Positions 17,036 through 26,566 of a stretch of DNA of 64,000 bases are shown one piece after another. The stretch is from Mesorhizobium sp. (GTDB taxonomy: Bacteria > Pseudomonadota > Alphaproteobacteria > Rhizobiales > Rhizobiaceae), in NCBI GenBank assembly GCA_004963905.1, contig SUGL01000007.1, positions 108,228 to 172,227 of the forward strand. The letters run 5' to 3'. The notes under the pieces were generated by a model, which ran no database searches, had not been told where the DNA came from, and saw only the letters and a program-made list of their open reading frames with translations. Numbering within the stretch: position 1 is the stretch's first letter; each line of letters begins with the position of its first letter. A program made the translations under genes and the position numbers.

Positions 17036-18187
17036 TCACTGTACGATCAAGTCGAGATCATGGCGGGAGAGCGGCTTCGGCGCCGATTCCGTGGTGAGGT
17101 AGGTGCGGCCGAGCGTCATTGCCGTTTCGGTCTCCGAATCCATGATGATCATGTGCGCGAACAGCGTCATATTGGGCGCGATCGGTTCCGGATTGCCCTG
17201 GTAGAACATCGGCATATCCATCCAGGACGGCGTGAAGCGGGCGCCGACCGAGTAGCCGCAGGCATTCAGCCGGTGCTTGGTCAGACTGTGCGCTTCGAGC
17301 GTGCGGGCATGCGCATCGAAGACGTCGCCGAAGGTGTTGCCCGGCGTCATCGCCTTCTCGACCGCAAGCAGCGCGGCGCGGGCGGCGTCGAACAGTTCCT
17401 GATGGCGCTTCGAGACCTTGCCGGTCAATGCGGTGCGCATCATCGGGGCGTGGTAGTGATGAAAGACGCCCGCCCATTCGAGCGTCAACTGGTCGTTCTT
17501 GGTAAGCTTGCGGCGTCCGGCCTTGTAGCGGCAAAGCAAGGCATCGGCGCCCGAGCCGATGATGAATTCGTTGGCCGGATAGTCACCGCCGCCGGCAAAG
17601 ATCGCACCCTGCATTGCCGCCAGGATAAGTCCCTCGTCGCCGCCCTGCTTGATCAGCGGCAAGGCGGCATCCAGCGCATCGTCGGAAAGGTTCGCGGCTT
17701 TCTCGGCCTTCGCGATCTCGGCAGGGCTCTTGAAGAGGCGCAGCCGGCCGACGATGCCGGAAGCATCGGCGATCTGGCCGAAGGTCTGCAACTGCTCATC
17801 GACGCGGCGGCCGTTGTAGGCGGTCAGGCCATGCGTGTCGTATTCGACGCCGATACGGGCGCCGAGCAGATCGAGGTCATTGAGCAGGTTGCGCAGGTCG
17901 ATCGCCGGATTGGCGCCGTCGCGATCGGTCCACAGCACGATGTTGTCGATGGTCGAGGTATGGCGCGCTTGCCTCAGATCGGCCGAGCGGGTGAGCAGCA
18001 CCATCGAGCCGTCGGCCTTCACCACCAGGCATTGGAAGAAGCAAAAGCCGAATGTGTCGTAGCCGGTCAGCCAGTACATGCTCTCCTGCGCGAACAGAAG
18101 CACGGCGTCGAGCTTCTTTTCGGCCATCTCGATCAGCAGCCGGTCACGCCGAGCGTCGAATTCCGAACGTTCGAAATGCAGCGCCAT
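17036..18187 (-). CDS. M24-fold (creatinase/aminopeptidase P-like) protein, metal ligands not apparent
   Basis: A 383-residue pita-bread protein with an N-terminal creatinase-like domain (MYWLTGYDTFGFCFFQCLVV) and a C-terminal M24 domain. In true Xaa-Pro peptidases the catalytic domain has two Asp, a GHG/His and two Glu as metal ligands. Here the matching places read LTLEWAGVFHHYHAPMMRT and ACGYSVGARFTPSWMDMP, without the usual Asp pair or GHG motif. It may be a metal-independent hydrolase of the creatinase/ectoine-hydrolase sort. The start at 18187 overlaps the pgeF stop (TAATG), so the two are coupled. Confidence 0.82.
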   Translation of the reverse strand: MALHFERSEFDARRDRLLIEMAEKKLDAVLLFAQESMYWLTGYDTFGFCFFQCLVVKADGSMVLLTRSADLRQARHTSTIDNIVLWTDRDGANPAIDLRNLLNDLDLLGARIGVEYDTHGLTAYNGRRVDEQLQTFGQIADASGIVGRLRLFKSPAEIAKAEKAANLSDDALDAALPLIKQGGDEGLILAAMQGAIFAGGGDYPANEFIIGSGADALLCRYKAGRRKLTKNDQLTLEWAGVFHHYHAPMMRTALTGKVSKRHQELFDAARAALLAVEKAMTPGNTFGDVFDAHARTLEAHSLTKHRLNACGYSVGARFTPSWMDMPMFYQGNPEPIAPNMTLFAHMIIMDSETETAMTLGRTYLTTESAPKPLSRHDLDLIVQ

Positions 18188-18975
18188 TACTCTTTCTCCA
18201 GAACGATTGCCGAAACCTGGCGCCCGTAATCCGCTTCCTTGCGGTGGGTGGTGCGCCGATAGGAATAGAAGAGGTCTTCTTCCGCGTAAGTGCAGCGGCC
18301 GAGGCCCTCGGCGGTCACGCCGGCGTTTCGCAGCCGGTCGACCGTATATTGGTTGAGGTCGAACATCGAGTGGCCGGGATTCACCGACGGCCGGAAATAG
18401 CGTCGATTGCCGGCATCGGCTTCGACGAAGCGGGTGACGAATTCGGATCCGACCTCGTAATTGTCGGGACCGATGGAGGGACCGAGCACGGCGACAATGC
18501 GGTCGCGGCGGGCGCCGAGACCTTCCATCGCGGCAACGGTGTTTTCGAGCACGCCGGTGAAGGCGCCTTTCCAACCGGCATGGGCGGCGCCGATGACGCG
18601 GGCCTCGGCATCGGCGAACAGGACCGGTCCGCAATCGGCGGTCGAGGCGCCGACGGCAATGCCGGGCTGGTCGGTGACGATGGCGTCGGCCTTGGGGCGA
18701 GGGCTTGCGAAAGGCTCCCTGGCAATGATGACGTCGGGGGAATGGACTTGGTGCGCGGTGAGCAGATGGTCCGCCGGCACGCCCATCCAGTCGGCGACAC
18801 GGCGGCGGTTCTCGGCGACCAGCGTCTGGTCGTCGCTGGAGCCGGTGCCGATGTTGAGGCCCCGGTAGATGCCGCCGGAGACGCCGCCGATACGGGTGAA
18901 ATAGCCGTGGCGTATGCCTCGCGCCTTCTCGAGCAGAGGCGAACGTACTGGATCGGGTCTGGTCTCAATCAGCAT
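18187..18975 (-). CDS. pgeF: Peptidoglycan editing factor PgeF (YfiH family)
   Basis: Cytoplasmic quality-control enzyme of the multicopper-oxidoreductase laccase domain family that removes wrongly added L-Ser from peptidoglycan precursors. Family motifs are LLTAHQVHSPDV, GASTADCGPVLF and GAAHAGWKGAF, with the conserved His and Cys residues. It has about 262 residues from the ATG at 18975; a TTG at 19011 would add 12 residues, and neither start has a good ribosome binding site. Its stop overlaps the following M24-type gene. Confidence 0.9.
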   Translation of the reverse strand: MLIETRPDPVRSPLLEKARGIRHGYFTRIGGVSGGIYRGLNIGTGSSDDQTLVAENRRRVADWMGVPADHLLTAHQVHSPDVIIAREPFASPRPKADAIVTDQPGIAVGASTADCGPVLFADAEARVIGAAHAGWKGAFTGVLENTVAAMEGLGARRDRIVAVLGPSIGPDNYEVGSEFVTRFVEADAGNRRYFRPSVNPGHSMFDLNQYTVDRLRNAGVTAEGLGRCTYAEEDLFYSYRRTTHRKEADYGRQVSAIVLEKE

Positions 18976-19094
18976 GGATGGGTTTGTTGTCTGCGTGGGC
19001 GCTTTCGTCAAGGTGAAGTTCAGTAGGGGAAGTTCGGCAAGGGGCGGAGCTCGGGCAACTGGCGGGACCAGCTTGCACGGGTTGCCGGCCGATG

Positions 19095-20162
19095 TCAGCC
19101 GGTTTTCGCTGCCGGCGGGATCTTCATCACCTTGAACAGTTCGCCCATCGCATCGGGGCCAGCGAGGCGTTCGACTGCGTCGGAAATCGCCTGCCGCGCG
19201 CCGTCGTCGGCCTTGCTGCCCAGCGCGCCGGCGCGCTCGAGCAAGCCCATGCCGAGCAGGAATTCGCCCTGCGTGGTCAGTTCCACCTCGAGGCCGTGGG
19301 CACGGGCGCTTGCGGCCAACGCCGCGAAGTCGACATGGGCGGTGAGATCGGCCTCGCCGGGATTGGCCAGCACGTCTTCGTGATCGTGCCTGCGCAGAGC
19401 CTGCAAAGTGTCGCCGATGCCGGGTTCGAGGTGGCCATAGTCGATGAACAGCCCGGCGCCGCCATGGCCGGCGATGCGCTCGGCAATCGCCGACATCAGC
19501 GCCGAGCGGGCCGGCGCCACTTCGACGATCGCGCCTTGCGGCGTGTCCGCCGCGCCGGGCGGCAGCAAGGCAGGGTCGACCGAACCGGCACCGGCGAAGA
19601 AATGGAGTTTGTCGGCATCGTCGAGGCCGACCATCCGCTCGCGCCAGCCTGCGCCGACATAGACGAACTGGCGGATCGGCACCGCGTCGAACAGCTCGTT
19701 GCCGACGATGAAGAGCGGCTGCCGCTGCAGCGTGTCGATGGTCTGGTGCCAGCTCAGGGCCGCACTCTGGCCGGCAAGCGTTTCTTTCTGGATTTCGGTC
19801 AAGCGTGGACTGGTCTCGATCATGGCGAAGGACGCGCCGGCAGCAAACGCCGGGTCGAGCCGCGACCAGGTGCGCAGCATGTCCTTCATCAGCGTGCCGC
19901 GTCCGGGGCCGATTTCAGCGAAGGTCACGGGGAGCGGCCGGCCGGCGCGCTGCCAGGCCTGGTAGAGCCAGACGGCGACAAGCTCGCCGAACATCTGGCT
20001 GATCTCAGGCGCGGTGACGAAATCGCCGGCGGCGCCGAAGGGCTCGCGCGTCGTATAATAACCGTGCTCGGGGTCGAACAGGCAGAGCGCCATATACTCG
20101 CTGACCGGGATCGGCCCCACGGCGCCGATCAGGCCGACGATACGCTCCTTCAGCCGGGTCAT
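19095..20162 (-). CDS. SAM-dependent methyltransferase, MidA/NDUFAF7 family
   Basis: A 355-residue class I methyltransferase. Family marks are [20 protein letters not shown] near the N-terminus, the SAM loop [17 protein letters not shown] and [12 protein letters not shown]. The mitochondrial homologue NDUFAF7 methylates an arginine in complex I; the bacterial role is probably protein-arginine methylation but is unproven. The ATG overlaps the TGA of lgt (ATGA), so translation is coupled. The order lgt-MidA-pgeF is recurrent in alphaproteobacteria. Confidence 0.9.
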   Translation of the reverse strand: MTRLKERIVGLIGAVGPIPVSEYMALCLFDPEHGYYTTREPFGAAGDFVTAPEISQMFGELVAVWLYQAWQRAGRPLPVTFAEIGPGRGTLMKDMLRTWSRLDPAFAAGASFAMIETSPRLTEIQKETLAGQSAALSWHQTIDTLQRQPLFIVGNELFDAVPIRQFVYVGAGWRERMVGLDDADKLHFFAGAGSVDPALLPPGAADTPQGAIVEVAPARSALMSAIAERIAGHGGAGLFIDYGHLEPGIGDTLQALRRHDHEDVLANPGEADLTAHVDFAALAASARAHGLEVELTTQGEFLLGMGLLERAGALGSKADDGARQAISDAVERLAGPDAMGELFKVMKIPPAAKTG

Positions 20163-21013
20163 GCCGGCTGTGCTTGCGTCATCGGCTTTGCCGTTGCCAT
20201 GGCCCAGATGCCGGCAAGCACCATCGGCGAGGACAGGATCATGCCCATGGTCAGCCAGTTGGTGCCGAGCAGGTAGCCGAGCTGCTGGTCGGGCTCGCGG
20301 AAAAACTCGACCAAGATGCGCGACAGCCCATAGCCGCAGATGAAGGCGCCGCCGACGAAGCGTGGCGTTCCGAGTTTCAGGCGCGAATGGGTGAGGAAGC
20401 GGAGCACCAGGAAGAGCACGAGGCCTTCGAGCAGCGCCTCGTAGATTTGGCTGGGATGTCGGGTGAACGGACCGCCATTGGGAAATTCGATCGCCCAGGG
20501 CACATCCGAAGGCCTGCCCCAAAGCTCCGAATTGATGAAATTGGCCAGGCGCACCAATCCGAGGCCGACCGGGACGCCGGCCGCGACGACGTCGAACAAA
20601 GTCCAGGTGTGGATGCCGCGCTTGATTGAAAACAGCGTCATGGCGAGGATGACGCCGAGCAGCCCGCCATGGAACGACATGCCGCCCTGCCAGACGGCGA
20701 AGATATCGAGCGGATGCGCGATATAGCGCGGCAGGTCGTAGAAGAGCACATAGCCGGTGCGACCGCCGAGCACCACGCCGATCGCCGCCCAGACGATGAA
20801 GTCGTCGAGTTCCTCTGGCTTCATCGGCAGCTTGCGGTCCGGCCAAAGGCTGGCGTTGGTGACGAGCCGCTTGGCGTACCACCAGGCAAAGAGAATGCCG
20901 ACGATATAGCCGACACCATACCAATGCACCGCCAGGGGGCCGATATTTACGATGACCGGATCGATGTTGGGGAAGGGCAGGGAGGCCAGCGGCAGCAGGA
21001 AATATTCGCTCAA
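20159..21013 (-). CDS. lgt: Prolipoprotein diacylglyceryl transferase
   Basis: Inner-membrane enzyme that moves diacylglycerol from phosphatidylglycerol onto the lipobox Cys of prolipoproteins. 284 residues with about seven membrane segments. Motifs include [31 protein letters not shown] with the essential His, and the Lgt signature region [15 protein letters not shown] followed by [13 protein letters not shown]. It is the first gene of the lgt-MidA pair and is divergent from ubiK. Confidence 0.96.
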   Translation of the reverse strand: MSEYFLLPLASLPFPNIDPVIVNIGPLAVHWYGVGYIVGILFAWWYAKRLVTNASLWPDRKLPMKPEELDDFIVWAAIGVVLGGRTGYVLFYDLPRYIAHPLDIFAVWQGGMSFHGGLLGVILAMTLFSIKRGIHTWTLFDVVAAGVPVGLGLVRLANFINSELWGRPSDVPWAIEFPNGGPFTRHPSQIYEALLEGLVLFLVLRFLTHSRLKLGTPRFVGGAFICGYGLSRILVEFFREPDQQLGYLLGTNWLTMGMILSSPMVLAGIWAMATAKPMTQAQPA

Positions 21014-21145
21014 ACAGGATCTCCCGATTGCGGTCGTCTATCGGGCGCGGACCATGCGGCAGGGTTTTGGCGGGGTCAAGGCAAGGCTTCGCTTGCAATC
21101 CGCGCCGCTCGCCACTACGTCAAAACTACCAAGCGAGGATTTGCC

Positions 21146-21448
21146 ATGTCGACCGGAACGAACCGCATTCTCGATGAATTCGCCAAGCTGATGACGGATG
21201 CCGCGGGGGCCGCCCAGGGTGTTCGGCGCGAGATGGAGACAGCCTTCCGCAGCCAGGCCGAGCGCCTGCTCAACTCGATGGACGTGGTGCAGCGCGAGGA
21301 GTTCGAGGCCGCGCGCGAGATGGCCGTCAAGGCCAGGGAAGACAACATCCAGCTTGCCTCGCGCGTCGAAGCGCTCGAGGCGAAGATCGCCGAATTGACC
21401 GGGCAGGCCGCACCGGCGGCTGCGGCGAAGCCCAGATCAAAAAAATAA
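21146..21448 (+). CDS. ubiK: UbiK-like accessory factor (BMFP domain)
   Basis: A 100-residue coiled-coil protein. The BMFP core (AERLLNSMDVVQREEFEAAR) and a C-terminal heptad stretch (LASRVEALEAKIAELTG) match the UbiK/YqiC family. Members form trimers, bind lipid and assist the aerobic ubiquinone-synthesis complex. The tail is Ala/Lys-rich. The start at 21146 is preceded by GCGAGGA. It is divergent from lgt. Confidence 0.82.
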   Translation: MSTGTNRILDEFAKLMTDAAGAAQGVRREMETAFRSQAERLLNSMDVVQREEFEAAREMAVKAREDNIQLASRVEALEAKIAELTGQAAPAAAAKPRSKK

Positions 21449-21766
21449 TCGTAAACTTTTCCACAAAGCGCGATCCGAAAAATCGCTTTGCCGTGAATCG
21501 CTTACCGGCATTGCATGAATCTTTTTGACAGCGCCTTTCCACATGCGAATGACGCAGTGCGAAAAATTGGGCTGTTCACGCGACTCCCGATCAATAGACT
21601 GAATTTGTTGCATGATTCGGAGCAGGGTCATGCGCCGGGCGGTGGGGTCCGGTTGGGGTCTTTGCGTATGGAAAGTCCTGGCCGTCCGAGTTCTAGACAA
21701 GATTGTTCGTTGTGCGTGCCCTCTCTCGCGGAGCGTGTGGCGCTCTCGGAACGACAGGAAGCATTC
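21449..21766. other. Intergenic region with a weak hairpin
   Basis: About 320 bp between ubiK and the YbjN gene. Shortly after ubiK there is an imperfect hairpin CAAAGCGCGAT / ATCGCTTTG without a T-run, a weak terminator candidate. The rest is AT-richer than its surroundings and presumably carries the YbjN promoter. No coding frame is convincing. Confidence 0.5.
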
Positions 21767-22267
21767 ATGGAACTCCTCGAACTCGAATTCTCCCGCGAAA
21801 TCCACCCGGTGGATGTCATCGAGCAGGTGGCCCACAACAACGACTGGTCCTTCGAACGTGCCGGCGACGACGAGATTTCGATTTCGGTGACCGGAAGCTG
21901 GACCGACTATCACGTCTCGTTCTCCTGGATGGAGGATTTCGAGGCGCTGCACCTGGCCTGCGCCTTCGACATCAAGGTGCCGGAAACGCGCGCGCTGGAA
22001 GTGATGCGGCTTCTGTCGCTCATCAACGAACAGATGCTGTTCGGCCATTTCGACCTGTGGGAGCAGGAGGGCGCGATCATGTTCCGGCAGTCGCTGCTGC
22101 TTGCCGGCGGGGTCGAGCCTTCGAGCCAGCAGGTCGAGGTGCTGCTGTCCTCGGCGCTCGAGGCCTGCGAATGCTATTTCCAAGCCTTCCAGTTCGTGGT
22201 CTGGTCGGGTACATCGGCCAAGGACGCGCTGTCCAGCGTGCTCTTTGAGACCCATGGAAACGCCTGA
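21767..22267 (+). CDS. YbjN-domain protein
   Basis: A 166-residue cytoplasmic protein of the YbjN family, which resembles type III secretion chaperones in fold and has no settled role. The segments ISVTGSWTDYHVSFSWMEDF and LLSLINEQMLFGHFDLWEQE are the family core. The start at 21767 is preceded by ACAGGA; a much longer open frame upstream is not protein-like. It precedes csaA by 18 bp, so the two are probably cotranscribed. Confidence 0.8.
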   Translation: MELLELEFSREIHPVDVIEQVAHNNDWSFERAGDDEISISVTGSWTDYHVSFSWMEDFEALHLACAFDIKVPETRALEVMRLLSLINEQMLFGHFDLWEQEGAIMFRQSLLLAGGVEPSSQQVEVLLSSALEACECYFQAFQFVVWSGTSAKDALSSVLFETHGNA

Positions 22268-22285
22268 GCGAAGCCAATACCGCTG

Positions 22286-22645
22286 ATGAGTTCCAGCAAC
22301 GAGCGCAAGCCCGAGATCAGCTTTGCCGATTTCGACCGCGTCGACATCCGTGCCGGCACGATTATCGAGGCCGAGCATTTTCCGGAGGCGCGCAAGCCGG
22401 CGTTCAAATTGAAGATCGATTTCGGCCCGGCCATCGGGGTGAAGAAGTCATCGGCGCAGATCACCAAATATTATAAGCCGGAGACGCTGATCGGCCGGCA
22501 GGTCTTTGCGGTGGTGAACTTTCCGCCGCGCCAGATCGGCCCGTTCATGTCGGAAGTGCTGACGCTGGGCTTTCCGGATGAAGAGGGCGCCGTGGTGCTC
22601 GGCGCCATCGAGCGCAAGGTGCCGGACGGTGGGCGCCTGTTTTAA
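22286..22645 (+). CDS. csaA: CsaA-like tRNA-binding protein
   Basis: A 119-residue OB-fold protein. [20 protein letters not shown] and [20 protein letters not shown] are the typical EMAP-II/CsaA tRNA-binding motifs. CsaA is a dimeric tRNA-binding protein with chaperone activity in Bacillus; in alphaproteobacteria its role is less clear. It follows the YbjN gene closely and converges on an orphan membrane-protein gene. Confidence 0.88.
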   Translation: MSSSNERKPEISFADFDRVDIRAGTIIEAEHFPEARKPAFKLKIDFGPAIGVKKSSAQITKYYKPETLIGRQVFAVVNFPPRQIGPFMSEVLTLGFPDEEGAVVLGAIERKVPDGGRLF

Positions 22646-22700
22646 ATTTGCGAGCCGGCCGGCGTCATCCACATGGCCTCCATCCCAGCCGCCAGATTGA

Positions 22701-23675
22701 TCAAGCTCGACCTGGCGTCCGAAACGCGCCGAGAATGGTTCCGACCGTTGCGGCCGATAGCACGAGATGCAGGACGTCGAACGGCCAGGCAAATCCGAAA
22801 TGCATCAGCATGAGGCTCAAGAAGGAAGGCGGCGCGGCATCAGCGGGAATCAGGATCAAGCTTGCGGCCAGCACCAGCTTGAGCATGGCAACTATCGCCA
22901 GGACGATGAACATTATGGCGACGAAACGCAGACGATTGCCGTCGAGCGCCCGCCAGCACCCGACTGGATCAAACGATCCCGTCCAGAGAAAATCGCCGAC
23001 AAAGAGGTATGTCCAGACAAGTACGAAACCACCCGCGAACAGGTTGAAGATTCCCATCGCCGACACCCAAGGCGTGACGTCCTCGGGGCTGAGCGGCAGG
23101 TCACGCGTGGCCAGCAGGCCGGCAACGACCAATCTGTGCTCGCCGGCGACCGCGAAGCCGCTAAGAAGCTGGATGGCCGCGAGAAGCAACGCGGCCAAGA
23201 GAATCCGCCGGCCGAGTTCAAAGCGCATGCCCGGGATGGCGAAACGCCTAACGCTTTCAATGCCGCGCCAAACAACAATACGGCCGTGCTCGGGCGCGTT
23301 TGCCATGCGGTCCAGAACGAACGCAAAGACCATCGCCGAGAACGGGGCGGCAACGATCGCGGAAAGCCAAGTCCTGGGGTCAAAGCCTTGCGATAGAAGC
23401 CAAGCGGGCGCCTGCCCCGGATCGGCAAAAAGAATGAGAGCGAGCGCCATCAGACAAAGCGTCGCCAGAAAGCAGGGAAACCAGGCGGCCACGAAGAGCG
23501 GCCAAGCATTCGCACGGCAATAGTCGAACACCCTCGCGACGGTCTTGCCGACGCGCAACAGGCGACGCTTCGGCGATACGGCAGGCAGCTCGTCCAGCGT
23601 TGAAATCGGCGTCAATCCCGCGAGGAGATGCGCAGAATAATGCACTGTAAGGAACTGTCGCGCAAGCTCTCGCAA
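22701..23675 (-). CDS. Orphan multi-pass membrane protein, low GC
   Basis: About 324 residues with roughly six hydrophobic segments (for example FLATLCLMALALILF, ILLAALLLAAIQLLSGFAVA, FVAIMFIVLAIVAMLKLVLAASLIL). I recognise no family. Sampled 60-base lines within it run about 52-63% GC against about 65-70% around it, with more A/T at third positions, which suggests transfer or relaxed selection. The start is unclear: a TTG at 23675 opens the frame without a good ribosome binding site. It converges on csaA and is separated from the glycosyltransferase by 200 bp. Confidence 0.65.
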   Translation of the reverse strand: MRELARQFLTVHYSAHLLAGLTPISTLDELPAVSPKRRLLRVGKTVARVFDYCRANAWPLFVAAWFPCFLATLCLMALALILFADPGQAPAWLLSQGFDPRTWLSAIVAAPFSAMVFAFVLDRMANAPEHGRIVVWRGIESVRRFAIPGMRFELGRRILLAALLLAAIQLLSGFAVAGEHRLVVAGLLATRDLPLSPEDVTPWVSAMGIFNLFAGGFVLVWTYLFVGDFLWTGSFDPVGCWRALDGNRLRFVAIMFIVLAIVAMLKLVLAASLILIPADAAPPSFLSLMLMHFGFAWPFDVLHLVLSAATVGTILGAFRTPGRA

Positions 23676-23874
23676 TGAGCGCGTTCGCGGGAATCAAAGC
23701 TCACCGGCAAACGATATCCCGTGCGCTCCAACAACCTCGCACGGAAGACTTGCCCAAAGGATTGGCAAGTTGTCGAAGTTCTGGACCTCCTGAGAGAAAT
23801 GCAGGAGCGGACGGCGTTGAAAAGGCCACACAACTGCCACCGACCAGCATCGCCGAGAGCTGACGCCGGCTCTA

Positions 23875-24897
23875 TCAGGCAGCCAGCTCGCGCGGCAACC
23901 CCAGCGCTTCCTCGACCACGTCGAGGAACATTTCCGCACAGGCCTTCCAGCTGTAGCGCATGGCGCGCTGGCGCGCCTCCGCGCGGTCGATCCGAAGCGC
24001 CTTGAGCGCGGCCTCGCCCAGATCCTCCGACACGGCTCCGCCGACGCCGTCACCGACGATGTCGATCGGTCCCGTCACCGGATAGGCGGCCACCGGCGTG
24101 CCGCTGGCGAGAGCCTCGATGATGACGTTGCCGAAGGTATCGGTTCGGCTTGGAAAGACGAAGACGTCGGCCGATGCGTAGATTTCCGCCAGTTCGTCGT
24201 TCGGGCGATGACCGAGGAAATGCGCGTTCGGATAGCGGGCCTTGAGCTTTGCCAGCTCCGGCCCTTCGCCGACCACCACCTTGCTGCCGGGAAGGTCGAG
24301 ATCGAGGAAGGCGGTCAGGTTCTTTTCGATCGCGACGCGGCCGACGCAGAGGAAGACGGGGCGGGGGAAGCTCGTGTCCTTGCGCTTGTCCGGCCGGAAA
24401 TGATCGGTGTCGACGCCGCGCGTCCAGGGCCTCAGCTTGTTGAAGCCGCGTGAGGCAAGGTCGTCCGCAAGCGACTGGGTGGCGACCAGCGTGCCCTGTC
24501 CGGAATTGTGGAAGTCGCGCAGCCAGTTATAGGCCCAGTTCTCCGGCACCGGCAGGCGGGCGCTGAGATATTCGGGAAAACGCGTGTGGTAGCTGGTGGT
24601 GAAGGGGCGCCCGGCCTTGCGGCAGTAGCGGCGCGCCATGATGCCTAGCGGGCCTTCGGTGACGATGTGGATATGGTCGGCCTTGCGCGCATCGATCAGG
24701 CGCGCGACGTGACCGGGCGTCGTCAATGCGAGGCGGATGTCCGGATAGGTCGGCAGCGGCAAGGTGCGGAAGATGTTCGGCGTCAGGAAATCGACCTGGA
24801 CATCGAAGGATTTCAGCGTTTCGGTAAGCCGCTCCAGCGTGTGGACCACGCCATTGACCTGCGGCCGCCATGCATCGGTGACCATCAGGATGCGCAT
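23875..24897 (-). CDS. Glycosyltransferase family 4 (GT-B fold)
   Basis: A 340-residue cytoplasmic GT-B transferase of the group-1/GT4 kind. The N-terminus MRILMVTDAWRPQVNGVVHT is the acceptor-side loop. The donor domain has FLCVGRVAIEKN, VGEGPEL and the EX7E motif within DTFGNVIIEALASGTPVAAY. Relatives transfer mannose, glucuronate or sulfoquinovose to diacylglycerol or glycans, so an envelope glycolipid role is plausible but not proven. It stands alone on its strand, with 200 bp of unassigned sequence on either side. Confidence 0.88.
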   Translation of the reverse strand: MRILMVTDAWRPQVNGVVHTLERLTETLKSFDVQVDFLTPNIFRTLPLPTYPDIRLALTTPGHVARLIDARKADHIHIVTEGPLGIMARRYCRKAGRPFTTSYHTRFPEYLSARLPVPENWAYNWLRDFHNSGQGTLVATQSLADDLASRGFNKLRPWTRGVDTDHFRPDKRKDTSFPRPVFLCVGRVAIEKNLTAFLDLDLPGSKVVVGEGPELAKLKARYPNAHFLGHRPNDELAEIYASADVFVFPSRTDTFGNVIIEALASGTPVAAYPVTGPIDIVGDGVGGAVSEDLGEAALKALRIDRAEARQRAMRYSWKACAEMFLDVVEEALGLPRELAA

Positions 24898-25101
24898 GAC
24901 GATCCCTTGGAAAGGTTTTTGAGCGCGCCCGCGTGATGGCGGAACGGCAACCAGGCAGCAGCTCGCGCTTCGCTCCAGCGTACCCGGTCAGGTACGGGAT
25001 CGAAGCGGGGCGGCAGGGCCGAATCGATAAAGGTCGCGCGCTTCATGCGCGCTCTTGACCATGATTTCATGACGGGCCGATGAAACCCGTCCTGCCCGGA
25101 C

Positions 25102-26517
25102 TTACGCGGGAACCTTGATCACGGCGCGCAGACCGCCAAGTGGACTGTCCTCAAGCGTGACGTCGCCGCCATGGCTGCGGGCGATGTCGCGGGCGATCGA
25201 CAGGCCGAGGCCGGTGCCGCTGGCATCGAGGTTGCGCGCCTCGTCGAGCCTCAGGAATGGCTTGAACACCTCTTCGCGCTTGTCGGGGGCGATGCCGGGA
25301 CCGTCGTCATCGATGGTGACGGTGAGCGAACCGCGGCCGTGGTTGGCATTTACCTCGACGGTCTTGGCATAGCGGAAGGCGTTGCCGATGACGTTGGACA
25401 GCAGCCTGGCAAAGGCCTTCGGCCGCACATGCACGGCCGGATCACCGGTCAAAGTCGTTGTAAGCTTGGCTTTGCGCAACCGCGCTTCTTCGTCCATCTT
25501 CTGGAAATAGGTCTCGAGATCGAAGCGGCCGGTATCTTCGGCAGCCTCGCCGCGGGCAAAGGAGAGATAGCCCTCCAGCATCGACTGCATGTCGTCGATG
25601 TCCTGGTTGAGAGCGGCCTTGGTCTCGGCCTTGCCGCCTGCCAGCGCCAGCTGCAGCTTGAAGCGGGTGAGGATGGTTCGAAGATCGTGGCTGACGCCGG
25701 TCAGCATGGCGGTGCGCTGTTCGATCTGGCGCTCGATGCGCTCGCGCATCTGAATGAAGGCGAAGCCGGCGCGGCGCACTTCCTCTGCGCCGCGCGGGCG
25801 GAAATCGCGCGGCATCGGCCGACCCTTGCCGAAGCTCTCGGCGGCTTCGGCAAGGGTAAGGATCGGCCTTATCTGGTTGCGCAGGAAGGGGATGGCGATC
25901 ATCAGCAGCACCAGTGACGTGCCGACCATCCAGATCAGGAATATATGCGTGTTCGAGGCATAGGCCTGGCTGCGGCGCACGAAGACGCGCAACACCTTGC
26001 CTTCGAGCTGGACGCGGACCTCGACGATGTTGGAATTGCCGACCGTGTCGATCCAGAAGGGGCGGTTGATCTGCCTGGTGATCTCCGAGGACAGCGCCTC
26101 GTCGAGGATGGAGAAGAACGGCTTCGGCCCGGGCGGCGGCAGCGGATCGGGTGGCAGCAGATCGACCTTGAGCTGCATGCGGTCCTGGGCGATGCGGATG
26201 ATGTTGGCGTAATCGGCATCGTGCGGATAGGTCTCCATCATGTCTATGATGGCGGCGATGTCGCGGACGGTCGCCTGCGACAGACGCTGGGTGACCGTCT
26301 GCCAGTGGCGCTCCATGAAGACGAAGGCGACGACCGACTGCAGCAGGATCATCGGCGCGATGACGATGATCAGGGAGCGGGCATAAAGCCGCTTCGGCAT
26401 GTAAAGCGCGACCAGGCGCCAGAACCTGTTCCAGGCGCGCGGCATCGCCTTCAGCGTCCGCAGCGCGAGATCGCCGGGGCCGCCTCCTTTCGGCTTTTCC
26501 AGTTGCGTGGTCGCCAT
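25102..26517 (-). CDS. EnvZ-type sensor histidine kinase
   Basis: A 471-residue inner-membrane kinase. TM1 is about residues 48-68, the periplasmic sensor about 70-188 (with a proline-rich PPDPLPPPGPKP loop), TM2 about 190-212, followed by a HAMP region. The phospho-acceptor is His277 in GVSHDLRTILTRF; catalytic boxes are NVIGNAFRYA, DDDGPGI and GTGLGLSIA. It is downstream of its OmpR-type partner and a MarR regulator. In alphaproteobacteria the CenK/CenR envelope system has this general make-up; that assignment is a guess. Confidence 0.92.
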   Translation of the reverse strand: MATTQLEKPKGGGPGDLALRTLKAMPRAWNRFWRLVALYMPKRLYARSLIIVIAPMILLQSVVAFVFMERHWQTVTQRLSQATVRDIAAIIDMMETYPHDADYANIIRIAQDRMQLKVDLLPPDPLPPPGPKPFFSILDEALSSEITRQINRPFWIDTVGNSNIVEVRVQLEGKVLRVFVRRSQAYASNTHIFLIWMVGTSLVLLMIAIPFLRNQIRPILTLAEAAESFGKGRPMPRDFRPRGAEEVRRAGFAFIQMRERIERQIEQRTAMLTGVSHDLRTILTRFKLQLALAGGKAETKAALNQDIDDMQSMLEGYLSFARGEAAEDTGRFDLETYFQKMDEEARLRKAKLTTTLTGDPAVHVRPKAFARLLSNVIGNAFRYAKTVEVNANHGRGSLTVTIDDDGPGIAPDKREEVFKPFLRLDEARNLDASGTGLGLSIARDIARSHGGDVTLEDSPLGGLRAVIKVPA

Positions 26518-26566
26518 TCGCCCTTCCGCTCATCGATGGCCGTAGCAAAGGGCCGTCGAGAGTAGT

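Noticed and set aside
24885-25070. A 61-codon minus-strand frame between the glycosyltransferase and the kinase
   Set aside because: Arg/Ala-rich with no ribosome binding site and overlapping the glycosyltransferase start; probably chance.
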